A model generated the notes under the pieces. It made no database searches, was not told the DNA's origin, and saw nothing but the letters and a program-made list of their open reading frames with translations. Shown here in pieces: positions 17,251-27,353 of a stretch of DNA of 64,000 nt. The translations under genes were made by a program, and so were the position numbers. This DNA is from Mycolicibacterium austroafricanum. Its GTDB lineage: Bacteria > Actinomycetota > Actinomycetes > Mycobacteriales > Mycobacteriaceae. Position 1 is the stretch's first letter. Each line of letters starts with the position of its first letter. Location: positions 1-64,000 of the forward strand of contig NZ_HG964451.1 of assembly GCF_000612725.1 (NCBI RefSeq). Reading direction: 5' to 3'.

Positions 17251-20200
17251 CCGCGGCGGCGACGGCGGCCATGCCGACGCTGTCGGCCTCTGTCGCCAGC
17301 GCGGCCGCGTCGGCCGCGCGATCGGCGGACGGCTCGGCCAGCTGGCACACCAACAGCCGGCACCGCAGCAGGGTGGGCACCCCGGCGCTGCGTTCGGCGA
17401 TCTGGCGGGCCACCGCGACGTCGGCGAGCGCGTGCCGGGTGTCCCCGCGAAGGGCATGCAGCCGCGCGGTCGCCAGCGCCACCGGGCCCGCCATCCCGAC
17501 CTGGCCGAGCACCGCGATCCGGTCGCGGAACGGGTCCAGTTCGGCCAGCAGCGGCTCGGCGAACTCGTCCAGCCCGTGGTCGGCCGCCATGTGCGCCAGC
17601 AGCGCGTGGTGCCCGAGCGTCGTCCAGATGTCGCCGCGGCCGGTGCTGGTGCGTGCCCACTTCCGGAGCCGGGCAACCGCCTCCGCACGGGCCTGCGGAC
17701 CGGACTCCAGAGTCAGCAGCGCGGTCCGCACCACACCCACCATGTCCTGGCCGCCGGTCTCCTTGCTGGCCTGCACCGCGGCCCAGCCCGCATCGACCGG
17801 TCCGCCCCTCTCCCGCACCAACGATGCCGTCGCCAGCAGGCCGCTGCCCGCCTCGTACAGCTCGGTCTGCTCGTGCACGTGCGCGGCGATGGCGTGGTGC
17901 CGAGCGGCCTCGGCGAAGTCACCGATCCACATCGCCAGAACCGCTTCCATCCACCGCAACTGGGCGCGCAGCACCGGCAGCTGCAACTCCTCGCTGCCCG
18001 CGATCCCGGCCTCGACGTGCCGTCGGGTGGCGGCCACGTCGCCGAGGTTCATCGCCGCCATCGTCGCCACCGAATGGGCGATCACGGAGTCTTCACGGGA
18101 TCGCTTGTGGCCCAAAGCGTTCAGGCGCTCCACCCACTGCAACGTCTCATGACTGACCGTCGCGACCCCGGAGAACGTGATGAGCCGCCCCATCAGCACG
18201 TCGGCGAGGACGTCGGGATCCCCGGTTTCCTCGGCCAGCCGCTCGGCGCGATCCAGCAGGTCTTCGGCGACGCGGCGATCGGGGTGGTAGCAGTGCCCGA
18301 CCGCGAGCGCGGGCAGCACCCGGGCGGCCGAGGCGGGCTGGCCCTCGGAAAGCGTCGCCGCCCGGCCCAGCAGGGCGAGCAGCTCCCCGGGGTCGTGTCC
18401 CGGTGCCAGCCAGGGCCATCCACCACTGGCCCGCAACAGCGCGCTCGCCACCCGGCCCGCGCTGGCGGCGCGGCCGGTGCGCAGCGCCTCGCCCAGATAG
18501 CGCTGCACGCTGTCGAGCACCAACTGGCCGCGTCCCGCCCGCGAATGCGCCTCCAGCAGCTCGACGGTCAGCGCGTCGCGCTCGGTGTCGTCACGTTCGG
18601 ACGCCGGCAACCGGTCGTAGGCGTCCAGTGCGGCCTGCCACCATCCCGCCGCGATGTCCGAACTCCATTGCGCAGTGGCCTGTTCGGCCGCCAGTCGGCA
18701 GGCCTGCACGACGGCGGCCGGCTCGACGAGCGGCTGTGCCGCGATGAGATGCTGCGCGCGACGCGTCGGCGCATCGGGCGCCGTGCTGTCGGCGAGCACC
18801 TCGGCCACCTTGGCGTGCATGCGCTGCCGCCGCAGCGCAGGCATGCTGGCCAGCAACTGCTCGCGCAGCAGGCCGTGCGCGAACGCATATCCGTCGCCGG
18901 CGTGGGCGGCCACGACGATGCGTTCGTCGGCGGCCTCGTCGAGGTAATCGGCGAGCGTGTCCAGATCCAGCCGGGTGGCCTGCGCCAGCACCGGCACCGC
19001 GGACGCGTCGATCACGTCACCGATGACGGCCGCCGCGCGCAGCACCTGCACGACCGCGGGGTCCAGCGCGGCCAGCCGGCGGTCGAGCACCGACCGCACC
19101 GCGCGCGGAATCTCGTTGCCGGCCCGCTCCTCTCGGGGCAGCCGCGCGTACTCGGACACGAAGAACGGGTTCCCGCCGGTGCGGGCGGCGAGCTCGGCGG
19201 CCTCGGCCGCGGTGACCGTCTCCTCGGCGACCTCGTTGGCCAACGTGGCGACGTCGGCCGACGACAACGCGGGCACCTCGATGTGCCTGTTGTCCTCGCC
19301 GCGGGCGACGGTGCTCAGCAGCCGGGCGACCTCGGGGGCGTGCTCACCGTCGCGGACGGTGGCGATGACCAGCACCGGGTGGTCGCGCAACGCACCGGCG
19401 ATGTAGGCCAGGCAGGCCGCCGAGGCGGTATCCGACCACTGCACGTCGTCGACGACGACGGCCAGCAGCCGGGGCGCCGCTTCCAGCAACGCCTGAATGC
19501 GTTCGTAGACGAGGAATCTCGCGGTGTCCGGGTCGGCGTGCGCCGGGATCTCCAGCACCTCGTCGGCGTCGGCTCCCAACGCCCGGACCAGACGGCGCAT
19601 CGGCCACCACGGCGGGGTCGCACGCTCGTCGGGGCAGCTGACCCACGCCACCTCACCACCCCTGGCGCCCACCAGGCCGGCGATCTCCTCGGCCAACCGG
19701 GTCTTACCGATCCCCGGCGGCCCGGACAACACCAGCCAGCGTGTCGCCCCCGCCGCCGCCCGGGCCAATACATCTGCGGCCCTCGCCAATTCACGCTCAC
19801 GCCCGACCAGGGGCGCGCGGTGCGACACGGCCTCCATCGCGGCGGGCGGCACCGTCGCCGGCTCGGGCTGGGGCTGGGGCAGCGCCGCCGCGCCGGTCCA
19901 CTCCGGTGAGCGCGGCCAGCCGGCCAGTTCGGGCGCCTGCCGCAGCACGGCGGTCTGCAGTTCCCGCAGTTCGGGTCCCGGCTCCAGGCCGAGCTCGGCA
20001 TCGAGCAGCCGGGCGTGCCGGGTGTAGGCCTCCAGCGCTTCGGCGGCCCGTCCTGCGCGGTACAGCGTGAGCATCTGCAGCTTGCAGCTGCGATCGCCCA
20101 GCGGGTCGACCTCGCGCAGCCGCGACACCTCGGTCAGCGCCGCGGGCACCTTGCCGAGCGCCAGCAGCGCCATCACCTTGTTCGCCAGACATTCCGTGCG

Positions 20201-20671
20201 CATCTCGGCCACCCGGGCGGCGGCCTCGCGCACCCAATCGGCGTCGGCCATGTCTTCGAGCAGCTCACCCCGCACCAGGCCCAGCGCCGTGTCGGCTTCG
20301 GTGAGCGCCTCCTCCCAGCGCTCGGCGTCGATCGCCGCGGCCGCCCGCGCACAGCCCGCCGTGAACGCCGAGACGTCCACCTCGTCGGGGCCGACGTCGA
20401 GAAAGTAGCCGGGCGGCTGGCGCACGATGGGCGAGGCCATCTGCGAGTCCCGCAGTGCCCGCCGCAGATTCGAGATGTAGACCTGCAGGCTGGCCGTCAC
20501 GCTGGCCGGGACGTCGTCTCCCCACACCGCGTCGGCGAGTCGGTCGGTGGACACCACCCGGCCCTGCGCGAGCAGCAGCACCGCCAACACCGCCCGCTGC
20601 TTGCGCGGACCCACATCGATCACGGTCTCCCCGTGGACCACCTGGAGTGGCCCGAGCAACCGATACCGCAC
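17234..20671 (-). CDS. large BTAD-domain transcriptional regulator with AAA ATPase (AfsR/SARP type)
   Basis: A 1145-residue regulator starting at GTG 20671. Residues 1-95 are an OmpR-type winged helix (MRYRLLGPLQVVHGETVIDV, PRKQRAVLAVLLL, SLQVYISNLRRAL) and about 100-245 the bacterial transcriptional activator domain. A STAND/AAA ATPase follows, with Walker A SGPPGIGKTRLAEEI and Walker B LLAVVVDDVQWSD. The last 500 residues are helical repeats, probably TPR-like. Such proteins are ATP-driven activators of secondary metabolism or stress genes. Its target is not evident: the next gene on this strand is the FAD oxidoreductase, 277 bases away, and it runs 12 bases downstream of the UPF0182 gene. 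The C-terminus sits in a tandem repeat. Confidence 0.85.
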   Translation of the reverse strand: MRYRLLGPLQVVHGETVIDVGPRKQRAVLAVLLLAQGRVVSTDRLADAVWGDDVPASVTASLQVYISNLRRALRDSQMASPIVRQPPGYFLDVGPDEVDVSAFTAGCARAAAAIDAERWEEALTEADTALGLVRGELLEDMADADWVREAAARVAEMRTECLANKVMALLALGKVPAALTEVSRLREVDPLGDRSCKLQMLTLYRAGRAAEALEAYTRHARLLDAELGLEPGPELRELQTAVLRQAPELAGWPRSPEWTGAAALPQPQPEPATVPPAAMEAVSHRAPLVGRERELARAADVLARAAAGATRWLVLSGPPGIGKTRLAEEIAGLVGARGGEVAWVSCPDERATPPWWPMRRLVRALGADADEVLEIPAHADPDTARFLVYERIQALLEAAPRLLAVVVDDVQWSDTASAACLAYIAGALRDHPVLVIATVRDGEHAPEVARLLSTVARGEDNRHIEVPALSSADVATLANEVAEETVTAAEAAELAARTGGNPFFVSEYARLPREERAGNEIPRAVRSVLDRRLAALDPAVVQVLRAAAVIGDVIDASAVPVLAQATRLDLDTLADYLDEAADERIVVAAHAGDGYAFAHGLLREQLLASMPALRRQRMHAKVAEVLADSTAPDAPTRRAQHLIAAQPLVEPAAVVQACRLAAEQATAQWSSDIAAGWWQAALDAYDRLPASERDDTERDALTVELLEAHSRAGRGQLVLDSVQRYLGEALRTGRAASAGRVASALLRASGGWPWLAPGHDPGELLALLGRAATLSEGQPASAARVLPALAVGHCYHPDRRVAEDLLDRAERLAEETGDPDVLADVLMGRLITFSGVATVSHETLQWVERLNALGHKRSREDSVIAHSVATMAAMNLGDVAATRRHVEAGIAGSEELQLPVLRAQLRWMEAVLAMWIGDFAEAARHHAIAAHVHEQTELYEAGSGLLATASLVRERGGPVDAGWAAVQASKETGGQDMVGVVRTALLTLESGPQARAEAVARLRKWARTSTGRGDIWTTLGHHALLAHMAADHGLDEFAEPLLAELDPFRDRIAVLGQVGMAGPVALATARLHALRGDTRHALADVAVARQIAERSAGVPTLLRCRLLVCQLAEPSADRAADAAALATEADSVGMAAVAAAARRLA

Positions 20672-20683
20672 CGGCGTGGACGG

Positions 20684-23600
20684 CTAGTTCGTCGCCTGGT
20701 ACTTGTTCACCGCGTCGTCGAGGCGTTGCAGCGCCTCACCGTACTGCGCGAAATCACCGCTGCGTTGCGCGTCCTGCAGCGCGTCCAGTGCCGCGTTGAC
20801 GTCCTGCAGCGCAGCAGCTTTCCCGGCGGACAGCTGGGTCGGCCCGGTCGGCGGCACCGCCACCGGCACCTCCGGCTGTTGCGGCGTCGGGGCCTGTCCC
20901 GGCCGGTTCGGCGGTGCCGCGGCAGGCGGCTGGTTGTTCCCCTGCGGTTGCGGCGCCTGACCGGCGGGCGGTTCCGTCGCCGCAGGTCCTGTCGCGGTGG
21001 CATCCGCGCCGGGGCCGAACAGGTCGGTCAGCGCGTCGCGCACGGTCGGCCCGTAACCGATCTGGTCGTTGTACATCATCGCGACGCGGATCAGACGCGG
21101 ATACGACGATGCCGCGTCGCTGGCGCCCGGTGAGGCGTAAACCGGTGCGACATAAAGCAATCCGCCCTGCCCCATCGGCAGCGTCAGCAGATTGCCCCAG
21201 CGGATCCGGTTCTGGTTGTCACGGCCGATGACACCGAGGTCCTGGCTGACGGCGGTGTCGGTGCTGATCGCGTTGAACGCCAGCTTGGGCCCGTTGACCT
21301 GACCGGGAATGGTCAGCACGGTGAGCTTGCCGTACGTCTCGGGATCCGAGCTGGCGCTGATGTAGGCGGCCAGGAAGTCGCGCCGGAACCGGTTCATCGC
21401 ACTGGTCAGCTGGAACGACGACGAATTGTTGTTCTCGGCAAGGTCTTTGGCGACGATGTAGTACGGCGGCTGGTAGCTGCTGGCCGTCGGGTTCGGGTCG
21501 AGCGGGACATCCCAGAAGTCCGACGTCGAGAAGAACGTCACCGGGTCGTCGACGTGGTACTTGGCCAGCAGCGCGCGCTGCACCTTGAACAGGTCCTCCG
21601 GATAGCGCAGGTGCTCCTGCAGTTCGGGGGTGATGTCAGCCTTGGGCTTGACGGTGTCCGGGAACACCTTCATCCACGCCTGCAGCACCGGGTCCTGCTC
21701 GTCCTGGGCGTACAGCGTCACGGTGCCGTCGTAGGCGTCGACGGTGGCCTTGACCGAGTTGCGGATGTAGGACACCTGCTTGTCGGGCTGCAGCCGGTTC
21801 AGCGCCACCTCGTTGGAGTCGGTGGTGGCCGACGACAACGACATCAACTCCGAGTACGGGTAGTTGTCCAGCGTGGTGTACCCGTCGACGATCCAGACGA
21901 TGCGCTTGTTGACGATCGCAGGGTAGACCGCGGTGTCGGTGGTCAGCCACGGCGCGACCGCCTCCACCCGGTCGGCAGGGTCACGGTTGAACAGGATCTT
22001 GCTGTTCTCGCCGATGACGTTGGAGAACAGGAAGTTCCGCTCGGCGTACTTGGCGGCGAACACGCTGCGGGTCAGCCAGTTGCCGATCGGCACGCCGCCG
22101 CTGCCGGTGTAGGTGTAGTTGCGGGTGGCGGTGTTGGTCTCGTAGTCGTACTCGCGCGGGGTGCCGCTCTCGCCGACGATCGCGTAGTCGGCGGGGGTGT
22201 TGGCGATCACCGGGCCGAAGTAGATGCGCGGCTGATCCAGCGGGGCCGGCCCGGGCGAGACGACCTCACCGTTGGCGCCCACGACGCTGGCCAGAAACTC
22301 CGGGTAACCGCCGTTCTGGTTGGGGTCGTTGGCGATTCCGCGCACGGTGTTGGCCGGCGAGGCGATGAAGCCGTTGCCGTGGGTGTACACCGAGTGCCGG
22401 TTGATCCAGTCACGCTGGTTGTCGATCAGTCGGTCCGGGTTGAGCTCGCGGGCGGCCACCACGTAATCACGCAGATTGCCGTCCTCGTCGCGGTAGCGGT
22501 CCATGTTCAGCTGGTCGGGGAAGAAGTAGAAGTTCTTACCCTGCTGGAACTGGGTGAACGCCGGGCTGACGATGTTCGGGTCGAGCACCCGGATGTTGGA
22601 CGTCGTGGCGCGGTCGGCGGCCACCTGCTGCGCCGTCGCCGTGGCGTTACCGGGGTAGTCGCGGTACTCCACCGCCTCGTCGGTCAGCCCGTAGGCCTGT
22701 CTGGTGGCGGTGATACTTCGGCTGATGTATTCGCTTTCCTTCTGCGCGGCGTTGGGGCGCACGCTGATCTGTTCCACCACCAGCGGCCAGCCCGCACCCA
22801 CGATCAGCGAGGACAGCAGCAGCAGCACCACACCGATCGCGGGAATCCGCAAGTCGCGCAGCACGATCGCGGAGAACACCGCCGCGGCGCAGATCACCGC
22901 GATGACCATCAGGATCAGCTTGGCCGGCAGCACCGCGTTGATGTCGGTGTACCCGGCTCCGGTGAACGGCTTGCCGCCGCGGGTATGGCTGAGCAACTCG
23001 TAGCGGTCTAGCCAGTAGGCGACCGCCTTCAGCAGCATCAGGAACCCGACCAGAGCGATCAGCTGGATGCGGGCCGCCCGGCTCAGCGCGCCGCTGCGCC
23101 CGGCCAGCCGGATGCCCCCGAACAGGTAGTGACCCAGCAGATTCGCGATGAACGCCAGGAACGTCGCGGCGAACAGGTACGTCAGCATCAAGCGGTAGAA
23201 CGGCAGGTCGAACGCGTAGAAGCCGAGGTCGATGCCGAACTGCGGGTCGGACACCCCGAAGCTGCCGCCGTGCAGGAACAGCTGCACACGCTGCCAGTAG
23301 TTCTGGGCGATCAGGCCGGCCAGCAGGCCGACGGCGACCGGAACCCCGATGCCGACCAGCCGCAGCCGGGCCATCACCGCGGTGCGGTAGCGCGCGATCG
23401 GATCGTTGGGCCCGGCGGTCGGCACGAACACCGGCCGGGTGCGGTAGGCCAACGCCATTGCGGCGAACACGACGGCACCGAAGACGACGGCCACCGCCAG
23501 GAACAGGAGCAACCGGGTCACGATCTGGGTGGTGAACACCGATCGGTAGCCGAGCTCCCCGAACCACAACCAGTTGACGTAGGTGTCGACGAGCCGCGGG

Positions 23601-23698
23601 CCCAACAGCAACAGCACCACGACGGCCAGGGCGACGGCGATCATTACCCGGCTTCGACGCGTCAGATTCGGCATTCTCGCCGCGGGCCGCATACCCAC
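20684..23698 (-). CDS. UPF0182 family integral membrane protein
   Basis: A 1004-residue membrane protein of the UPF0182 (COG1615) family, conserved across mycobacteria; it reads as the orthologue of M. tuberculosis Rv3193c. About seven transmembrane segments lie in the first 310 residues ([40 protein letters not shown] and others). A large extracytoplasmic domain follows ([35 protein letters not shown]), then a Pro/Ala/Gln-rich linker from about residue 905 and a short helical tail. Function is unknown. Starts at 23698, 23692 and 23674 are all possible; I kept the first because homologues begin MGMRP. Confidence 0.9.
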   Translation of the reverse strand: MGMRPAARMPNLTRRSRVMIAVALAVVVLLLLGPRLVDTYVNWLWFGELGYRSVFTTQIVTRLLLFLAVAVVFGAVVFAAMALAYRTRPVFVPTAGPNDPIARYRTAVMARLRLVGIGVPVAVGLLAGLIAQNYWQRVQLFLHGGSFGVSDPQFGIDLGFYAFDLPFYRLMLTYLFAATFLAFIANLLGHYLFGGIRLAGRSGALSRAARIQLIALVGFLMLLKAVAYWLDRYELLSHTRGGKPFTGAGYTDINAVLPAKLILMVIAVICAAAVFSAIVLRDLRIPAIGVVLLLLSSLIVGAGWPLVVEQISVRPNAAQKESEYISRSITATRQAYGLTDEAVEYRDYPGNATATAQQVAADRATTSNIRVLDPNIVSPAFTQFQQGKNFYFFPDQLNMDRYRDEDGNLRDYVVAARELNPDRLIDNQRDWINRHSVYTHGNGFIASPANTVRGIANDPNQNGGYPEFLASVVGANGEVVSPGPAPLDQPRIYFGPVIANTPADYAIVGESGTPREYDYETNTATRNYTYTGSGGVPIGNWLTRSVFAAKYAERNFLFSNVIGENSKILFNRDPADRVEAVAPWLTTDTAVYPAIVNKRIVWIVDGYTTLDNYPYSELMSLSSATTDSNEVALNRLQPDKQVSYIRNSVKATVDAYDGTVTLYAQDEQDPVLQAWMKVFPDTVKPKADITPELQEHLRYPEDLFKVQRALLAKYHVDDPVTFFSTSDFWDVPLDPNPTASSYQPPYYIVAKDLAENNNSSSFQLTSAMNRFRRDFLAAYISASSDPETYGKLTVLTIPGQVNGPKLAFNAISTDTAVSQDLGVIGRDNQNRIRWGNLLTLPMGQGGLLYVAPVYASPGASDAASSYPRLIRVAMMYNDQIGYGPTVRDALTDLFGPGADATATGPAATEPPAGQAPQPQGNNQPPAAAPPNRPGQAPTPQQPEVPVAVPPTGPTQLSAGKAAALQDVNAALDALQDAQRSGDFAQYGEALQRLDDAVNKYQATN

Positions 23699-23786
23699 TC
23701 GATCACTCCACTCTCGGAAATTCCCAGCAGACGTTCAGGTGTGAAACTCTCCGAGTAACTGTACGCACCGGCCTGTGACCGCTGAC

Positions 23787-24809
23787 TCAGCAGCGGGGAG
23801 GTTCGCCACCAGCGGAAAGGGTGCGCAATCCGTCGACGGCGTGTTCGAGGGTGTCCACCTTGAGCAACTCGATGCCGTCGGCGTCGGCGGTCTTGGCCTC
23901 CGCGCAGTTGTCGGCGGGCACCAGGAACGCGGTGGCGCCGGCGTCCCTGGCGGCGACGATCTTGTGGGTGATGCCGCCGATGGAGCCGACCTTGCCGTCG
24001 CCGCTGATGGTGCCGGTGCCCGCGACGAACTTGCCGCCGTTGACGTCTCCGGTGGTCAGCTTGTCGACGACGGCCAAGCTGAACATCAGCCCGGCCGACG
24101 GCCCGCCGATGTTGGCCAGGTTGAAGTCGATGGTGAACGGCGCCCACGGCGCGTCGAGCACGTTCACCCCGACGACACCCTGGGGACGATCCGGATGGCT
24201 GCCGAGCGTGATTTCGGTCGTGCCCATCGGGGCGTTCTTGCGCCGGTAGTCGACGATGATCGTGTCGCCGGGCTTGGTGCTCTTGAGCAGTTCCTGGAAC
24301 TGGGCCAGGGAGGCGACGGGCGTGTTGTTGACCGCGTCGATCGCGTCACCGGCCTGCAGCTTGCCCTTCGACGGACCCTTCTCGTCGATGCTCTCGACGG
24401 TGACGGCCATCGGGTACTTCAGGTACTGCAGCGCGGCGTATTCGGCGCTGTCCTCGGAGTCGCGGAAGTCTCTGGTGTTGGCCTCGTCGATCTCTTCCCT
24501 GCTCTTGTCCGGCGGATAGACCAGTTCCCGGGGGACCAGCTGGTCGCGGCCCGACGCCCAGAACACCAGGGCCTGCCCCAGCGTCAGACCGTCGCGCTGC
24601 GACACCGTGGTCATGTTGAGATGTCCCGAGGTCTTGTGCACGTGGGCGCCCTCGATGTCGACGACCTGTTTGCCGTCCACCTCGCCCAGCGTGTCGAACG
24701 TCGGTCCCGGTCCGAGCGCGACGTAGGGCACGGTCACCACGGTCAGCAGCACTCCGAAGACCAGGATGGGCACCAGTGCGACGACCATCGTGGAAATCCG
24801 CCTGTTCAC
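23787..24809 (-). CDS. PDZ-domain Lon-type (S16) membrane-anchored serine protease, YlbL-like
   Basis: A 340-residue protein beginning at GTG 24809 (NRRISTMVVALVPILVFGVL); this start gives the same length as M. tuberculosis Rv3194c as I recall it, and the longer open frame is not needed. One N-terminal membrane anchor (about residues 6-28) is followed by a PDZ-like domain (KLQAGDAIDAVNNTPV). The C-terminal Lon protease domain has Ser at about 238 in GGPSAGLMFSLAV and Lys at about 283 in GGITHK, the Ser-Lys dyad. It is an extracytoplasmic quality-control or signalling protease by family. It is divergent from the zincin-like gene. Confidence 0.88.
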   Translation of the reverse strand: MNRRISTMVVALVPILVFGVLLTVVTVPYVALGPGPTFDTLGEVDGKQVVDIEGAHVHKTSGHLNMTTVSQRDGLTLGQALVFWASGRDQLVPRELVYPPDKSREEIDEANTRDFRDSEDSAEYAALQYLKYPMAVTVESIDEKGPSKGKLQAGDAIDAVNNTPVASLAQFQELLKSTKPGDTIIVDYRRKNAPMGTTEITLGSHPDRPQGVVGVNVLDAPWAPFTIDFNLANIGGPSAGLMFSLAVVDKLTTGDVNGGKFVAGTGTISGDGKVGSIGGITHKIVAARDAGATAFLVPADNCAEAKTADADGIELLKVDTLEHAVDGLRTLSAGGEPPRC

Positions 24810-24922
24810 GCGGCCCACAGTAGAGGTCAACGCCCGTGGCGAACCGCGAAGACCACCTGAGTTCACTCTCAGCGTGACCCGCGCACCCGCGGGCCGTGCC
24901 CATGGTGAGTACCGTTGGGGGC

Positions 24923-26299
24923 ATGGCTGACCTGCCTTTCGGCTTCTCCGCCGGGGACGACCCCGACCGCGACAAACGCAAGAACGACAACCCCGACTCA
25001 GGACCAGGATCGGGTGGGGACCCGTTCGGCTCGGGTTTCCCCGGCGGCGAGTTCGACATGTCGCAGCTGGGCCAGATCTTCTCCAAGCTCGGCGAGATGT
25101 TCAGCGGGGCGGGCACGTCGATGGCCGGCGGCACGTCCGCCGGACCGGTGAACTACGACCTGGCGCGTCAGCTGGCGTCGAGCTCGATCGGATTCGTGGC
25201 GCCGATACCCGAGCAGACCGCCACCGCCATCTCCGATGCGGTGCGGCTGGCCGAGACCTGGCTCGACGGTGTCACCCCGTTACCGGCCGGCACCACCAGG
25301 GCTGTCGCATGGACGCCGACGGACTGGATCGACAACACCATGGACACCTGGAAGCGGCTGTGCGACCCGGTGGCCCAGCAGATCTCGACTGTGTGGGCGC
25401 AGGCGTTGCCCGAGGAGGCCAAGGCGATGGCCGGTCCGCTGCTGGCGATGATGTCGCAGATGGGCGGGATGGCGTTCGGCTCCCAGCTGGGGCAGGCGCT
25501 GGGCACGCTGTCGAAGGAGGTGCTGACGTCCACCGATATCGGTCTTCCGTTGGGCCCCAAGGGGATCGCCGCGCTGATGCCCGAGGCGATCGAGGCGCTG
25601 ACCGAGGGGCTGGAGCAGCCGCGCAGCGAGATCGTCACGTTCCTGGCCGCCCGCGAGGCCGCCCACCACCGGCTGTTCAGCCATGTGCCGTGGCTGCCCG
25701 GCCAGCTGCTCAACGCGGTCGAGGCGTTCGCCAGGGGCACCAAGATCGACATGAGCGGCATCGAGGAGTTCGCCCGCGGCTTCAACCCGGCGTCGCTGAC
25801 CGATCCGTCGGAGATGGAGCAGCTGCTCAATCAGGGCATCTTCGAACCAAAGGCCACCCCGGAGCAGACGGCGGCCCTGGAGCGACTGGAGACCACGCTG
25901 GCGTTGATCGAGGGCTGGGTGCAGACCGTCGTTTCCGACGCACTCGGCGACCGTATCCCCGGCACGCCCGCGTTGAGTGAGATGCTGCGCCGACGGCGCG
26001 CGACCGGCGGACCGGCCGAGCAGACGTTCGCCACCCTGGTCGGGCTGGAGTTGCGGCCCCGCAAGATGCGCGAAGCCGCCGACCTGTGGCGCAAGCTGAC
26101 CGAGGCCGTCGGCGCGGACACCCGCGACAGCGTCTGGCAGCACCCCGACCTGCTACCGAGCGCAGGCGACCTGGACGAGCCCGCCGCGTTCATCGACCGC
26201 ATGATCGGCGGGGACACCAGCGACCTCGACAATGCGATCGCCGACCTCGAGCGCGACTTGAGGCGAGGAGACACCGGGCCTGACGAACCCAGGGACTGA
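24923..26299 (+). CDS. zinc-dependent metalloprotease-like protein (DUF2342/zincin_2)
   Basis: A 458-residue protein starting at ATG 24923 (MADLPFGFSAGDDPDRDK); upstream in-frame ATGs at 24896 and 24902 lack homology. After a Gly/Asp-rich N-terminus it reads as the actinobacterial zincin-like family (Rv3195 type), sometimes annotated as F420-biosynthesis-associated. The AAREAAHHRLFSHVPWL segment at about residues 250 supplies the histidines expected of a metal site, although a textbook HEXXH is absent. It has no signal peptide. Function is uncertain, and the protease activity is a family prediction. Confidence 0.82.
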   Translation: MADLPFGFSAGDDPDRDKRKNDNPDSGPGSGGDPFGSGFPGGEFDMSQLGQIFSKLGEMFSGAGTSMAGGTSAGPVNYDLARQLASSSIGFVAPIPEQTATAISDAVRLAETWLDGVTPLPAGTTRAVAWTPTDWIDNTMDTWKRLCDPVAQQISTVWAQALPEEAKAMAGPLLAMMSQMGGMAFGSQLGQALGTLSKEVLTSTDIGLPLGPKGIAALMPEAIEALTEGLEQPRSEIVTFLAAREAAHHRLFSHVPWLPGQLLNAVEAFARGTKIDMSGIEEFARGFNPASLTDPSEMEQLLNQGIFEPKATPEQTAALERLETTLALIEGWVQTVVSDALGDRIPGTPALSEMLRRRRATGGPAEQTFATLVGLELRPRKMREAADLWRKLTEAVGADTRDSVWQHPDLLPSAGDLDEPAAFIDRMIGGDTSDLDNAIADLERDLRRGDTGPDEPRD

Positions 26300-26357
26300 G
26301 TCCGGCGCGACGTCAGTCACCTCAGTACACGAGCGACTTCCAGGGCGACGTGTTCCT

Positions 26358-26434
26358 GTCGCAGGCAGCACCGGCGACGACGGGCCCCTGTGGATCCCGT
26401 CGCAGGCACCGCCGGCGACGGCGCCCCTGTGGAT
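26358..26434. repeat. imperfect tandem repeat of about 37 bp, two units
   Basis: GTCGCAGGCA...CCCCTGTGGAT occurs at 26358-26395 and again at 26399-26434, with a few substitutions and a two-base length difference. It fills the gap between the zincin-like gene and the E1-like gene. The following CTGTGGATAACTG may contribute to the promoter. Confidence 0.7.
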
Positions 26435-26474
26435 AACTGTGCCGGACGACGTCGCGGCGTGACACTGTCGAGCC

Positions 26475-27296
26475 ATGACGCGGTACGCGGTGAGCTCCGC
26501 CACCCCGGTGCTGTCCCGACCCGACGGCACCGTCCAGGTCGGGTGGGATCCGCGCCGCGCGGTCGTCGTGCACCCACCCGCCGGGCTGCCTGCCGCGGTC
26601 CTGGCTGAACTGCTGCGCGCCTTGCAGGGTGCGGCCACCGCCCCGGAGTTGCAGAAGGTGGCCGCCGGTCACGGTGTCGCAGCGACGGTCGTCGCGGGTC
26701 TGCTCTCCCACCTTGTGGACGCCGGCGTCGTCGTGCCGACCCCTCCGGGCGTAGACCGTTCGCCGGCGGTGCGGGTGCACGGCAGCGGCCCGCTGACCGA
26801 TCTGCTCACCGCGTCGCTGCGCTGCTCGAACGTGCGGATCAGCCAGAGCACCAGAACCCATGCGTCGACGGCAGGCGCCGACCTCGTCGTGCTGACCGAC
26901 TACCTGGTCGCCGATCCGCGGGTGGTGCGCGAACTCCACGACGCCGGGGTCGCGCACCTGCCGGTGCGGGTCCGCGACGGCACCGGTCTGATCGGCCCGC
27001 TGGTGATCCCCGGTGTGACGTCGTGCCTGCGCTGCGGCGATCTGCACCGCAGTGACCGCGACCCCGCCTGGCCTGCCGTGGCCGCGCAACTGTGCCGCAC
27101 CGTCGGCAGCGCCGACCGCCCGACGATATTGGCGACCGCCGCGCTGGCACTGCGCGAGATCGAGCACGTGCTGCGGGCGGTGCGCGGCGCTGGGACCGAC
27201 AGCCCGTCGACGCTGGACACCACCCTGGAATTCGAGGTCGCGACCGGTACCAGCACCGCACGCCGATGGTCGCGGCACCCGAGCTGCGGCTGTTGA
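26475..27296 (+). CDS. TOMM-type cyclodehydratase/E1-like protein (orphan)
   Basis: A 273-residue protein resembling the E1/ThiF-like leader-binding half of thiazole/oxazole-modified microcin cyclodehydratases (Rv3196 type). Seen are an N-terminal winged-helix-like region (AVLAELLRALQGA, GLLSHLVDAGVVV), a Rossmann-like core (VRVHGSGPLTDLLTASL, ADLVVLTDYLVADPRVVREL) and a four-Cys zinc site formed by CLRCGD and the terminal CGC. No YcaO protein, dehydrogenase or precursor peptide is encoded nearby, so it may have another peptide- or protein-modifying role. It lies 57 bases before the ABC1 kinase gene and may be co-transcribed with it. Confidence 0.75.
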   Translation: MTRYAVSSATPVLSRPDGTVQVGWDPRRAVVVHPPAGLPAAVLAELLRALQGAATAPELQKVAAGHGVAATVVAGLLSHLVDAGVVVPTPPGVDRSPAVRVHGSGPLTDLLTASLRCSNVRISQSTRTHASTAGADLVVLTDYLVADPRVVRELHDAGVAHLPVRVRDGTGLIGPLVIPGVTSCLRCGDLHRSDRDPAWPAVAAQLCRTVGSADRPTILATAALALREIEHVLRAVRGAGTDSPSTLDTTLEFEVATGTSTARRWSRHPSCGC

Positions 27297-27353
27297 CATC
27301 GCTCGTTGCCAACTGGTTGGTCGAAATTCAGGAGTGTCGTGGATGATGGTCTG

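Noticed and set aside
17432..19909. Long plus-strand open frame opposite the BTAD regulator
   Set aside because: Shadow of the regulator; composition is Arg/Gly/Gln rich with no homology.
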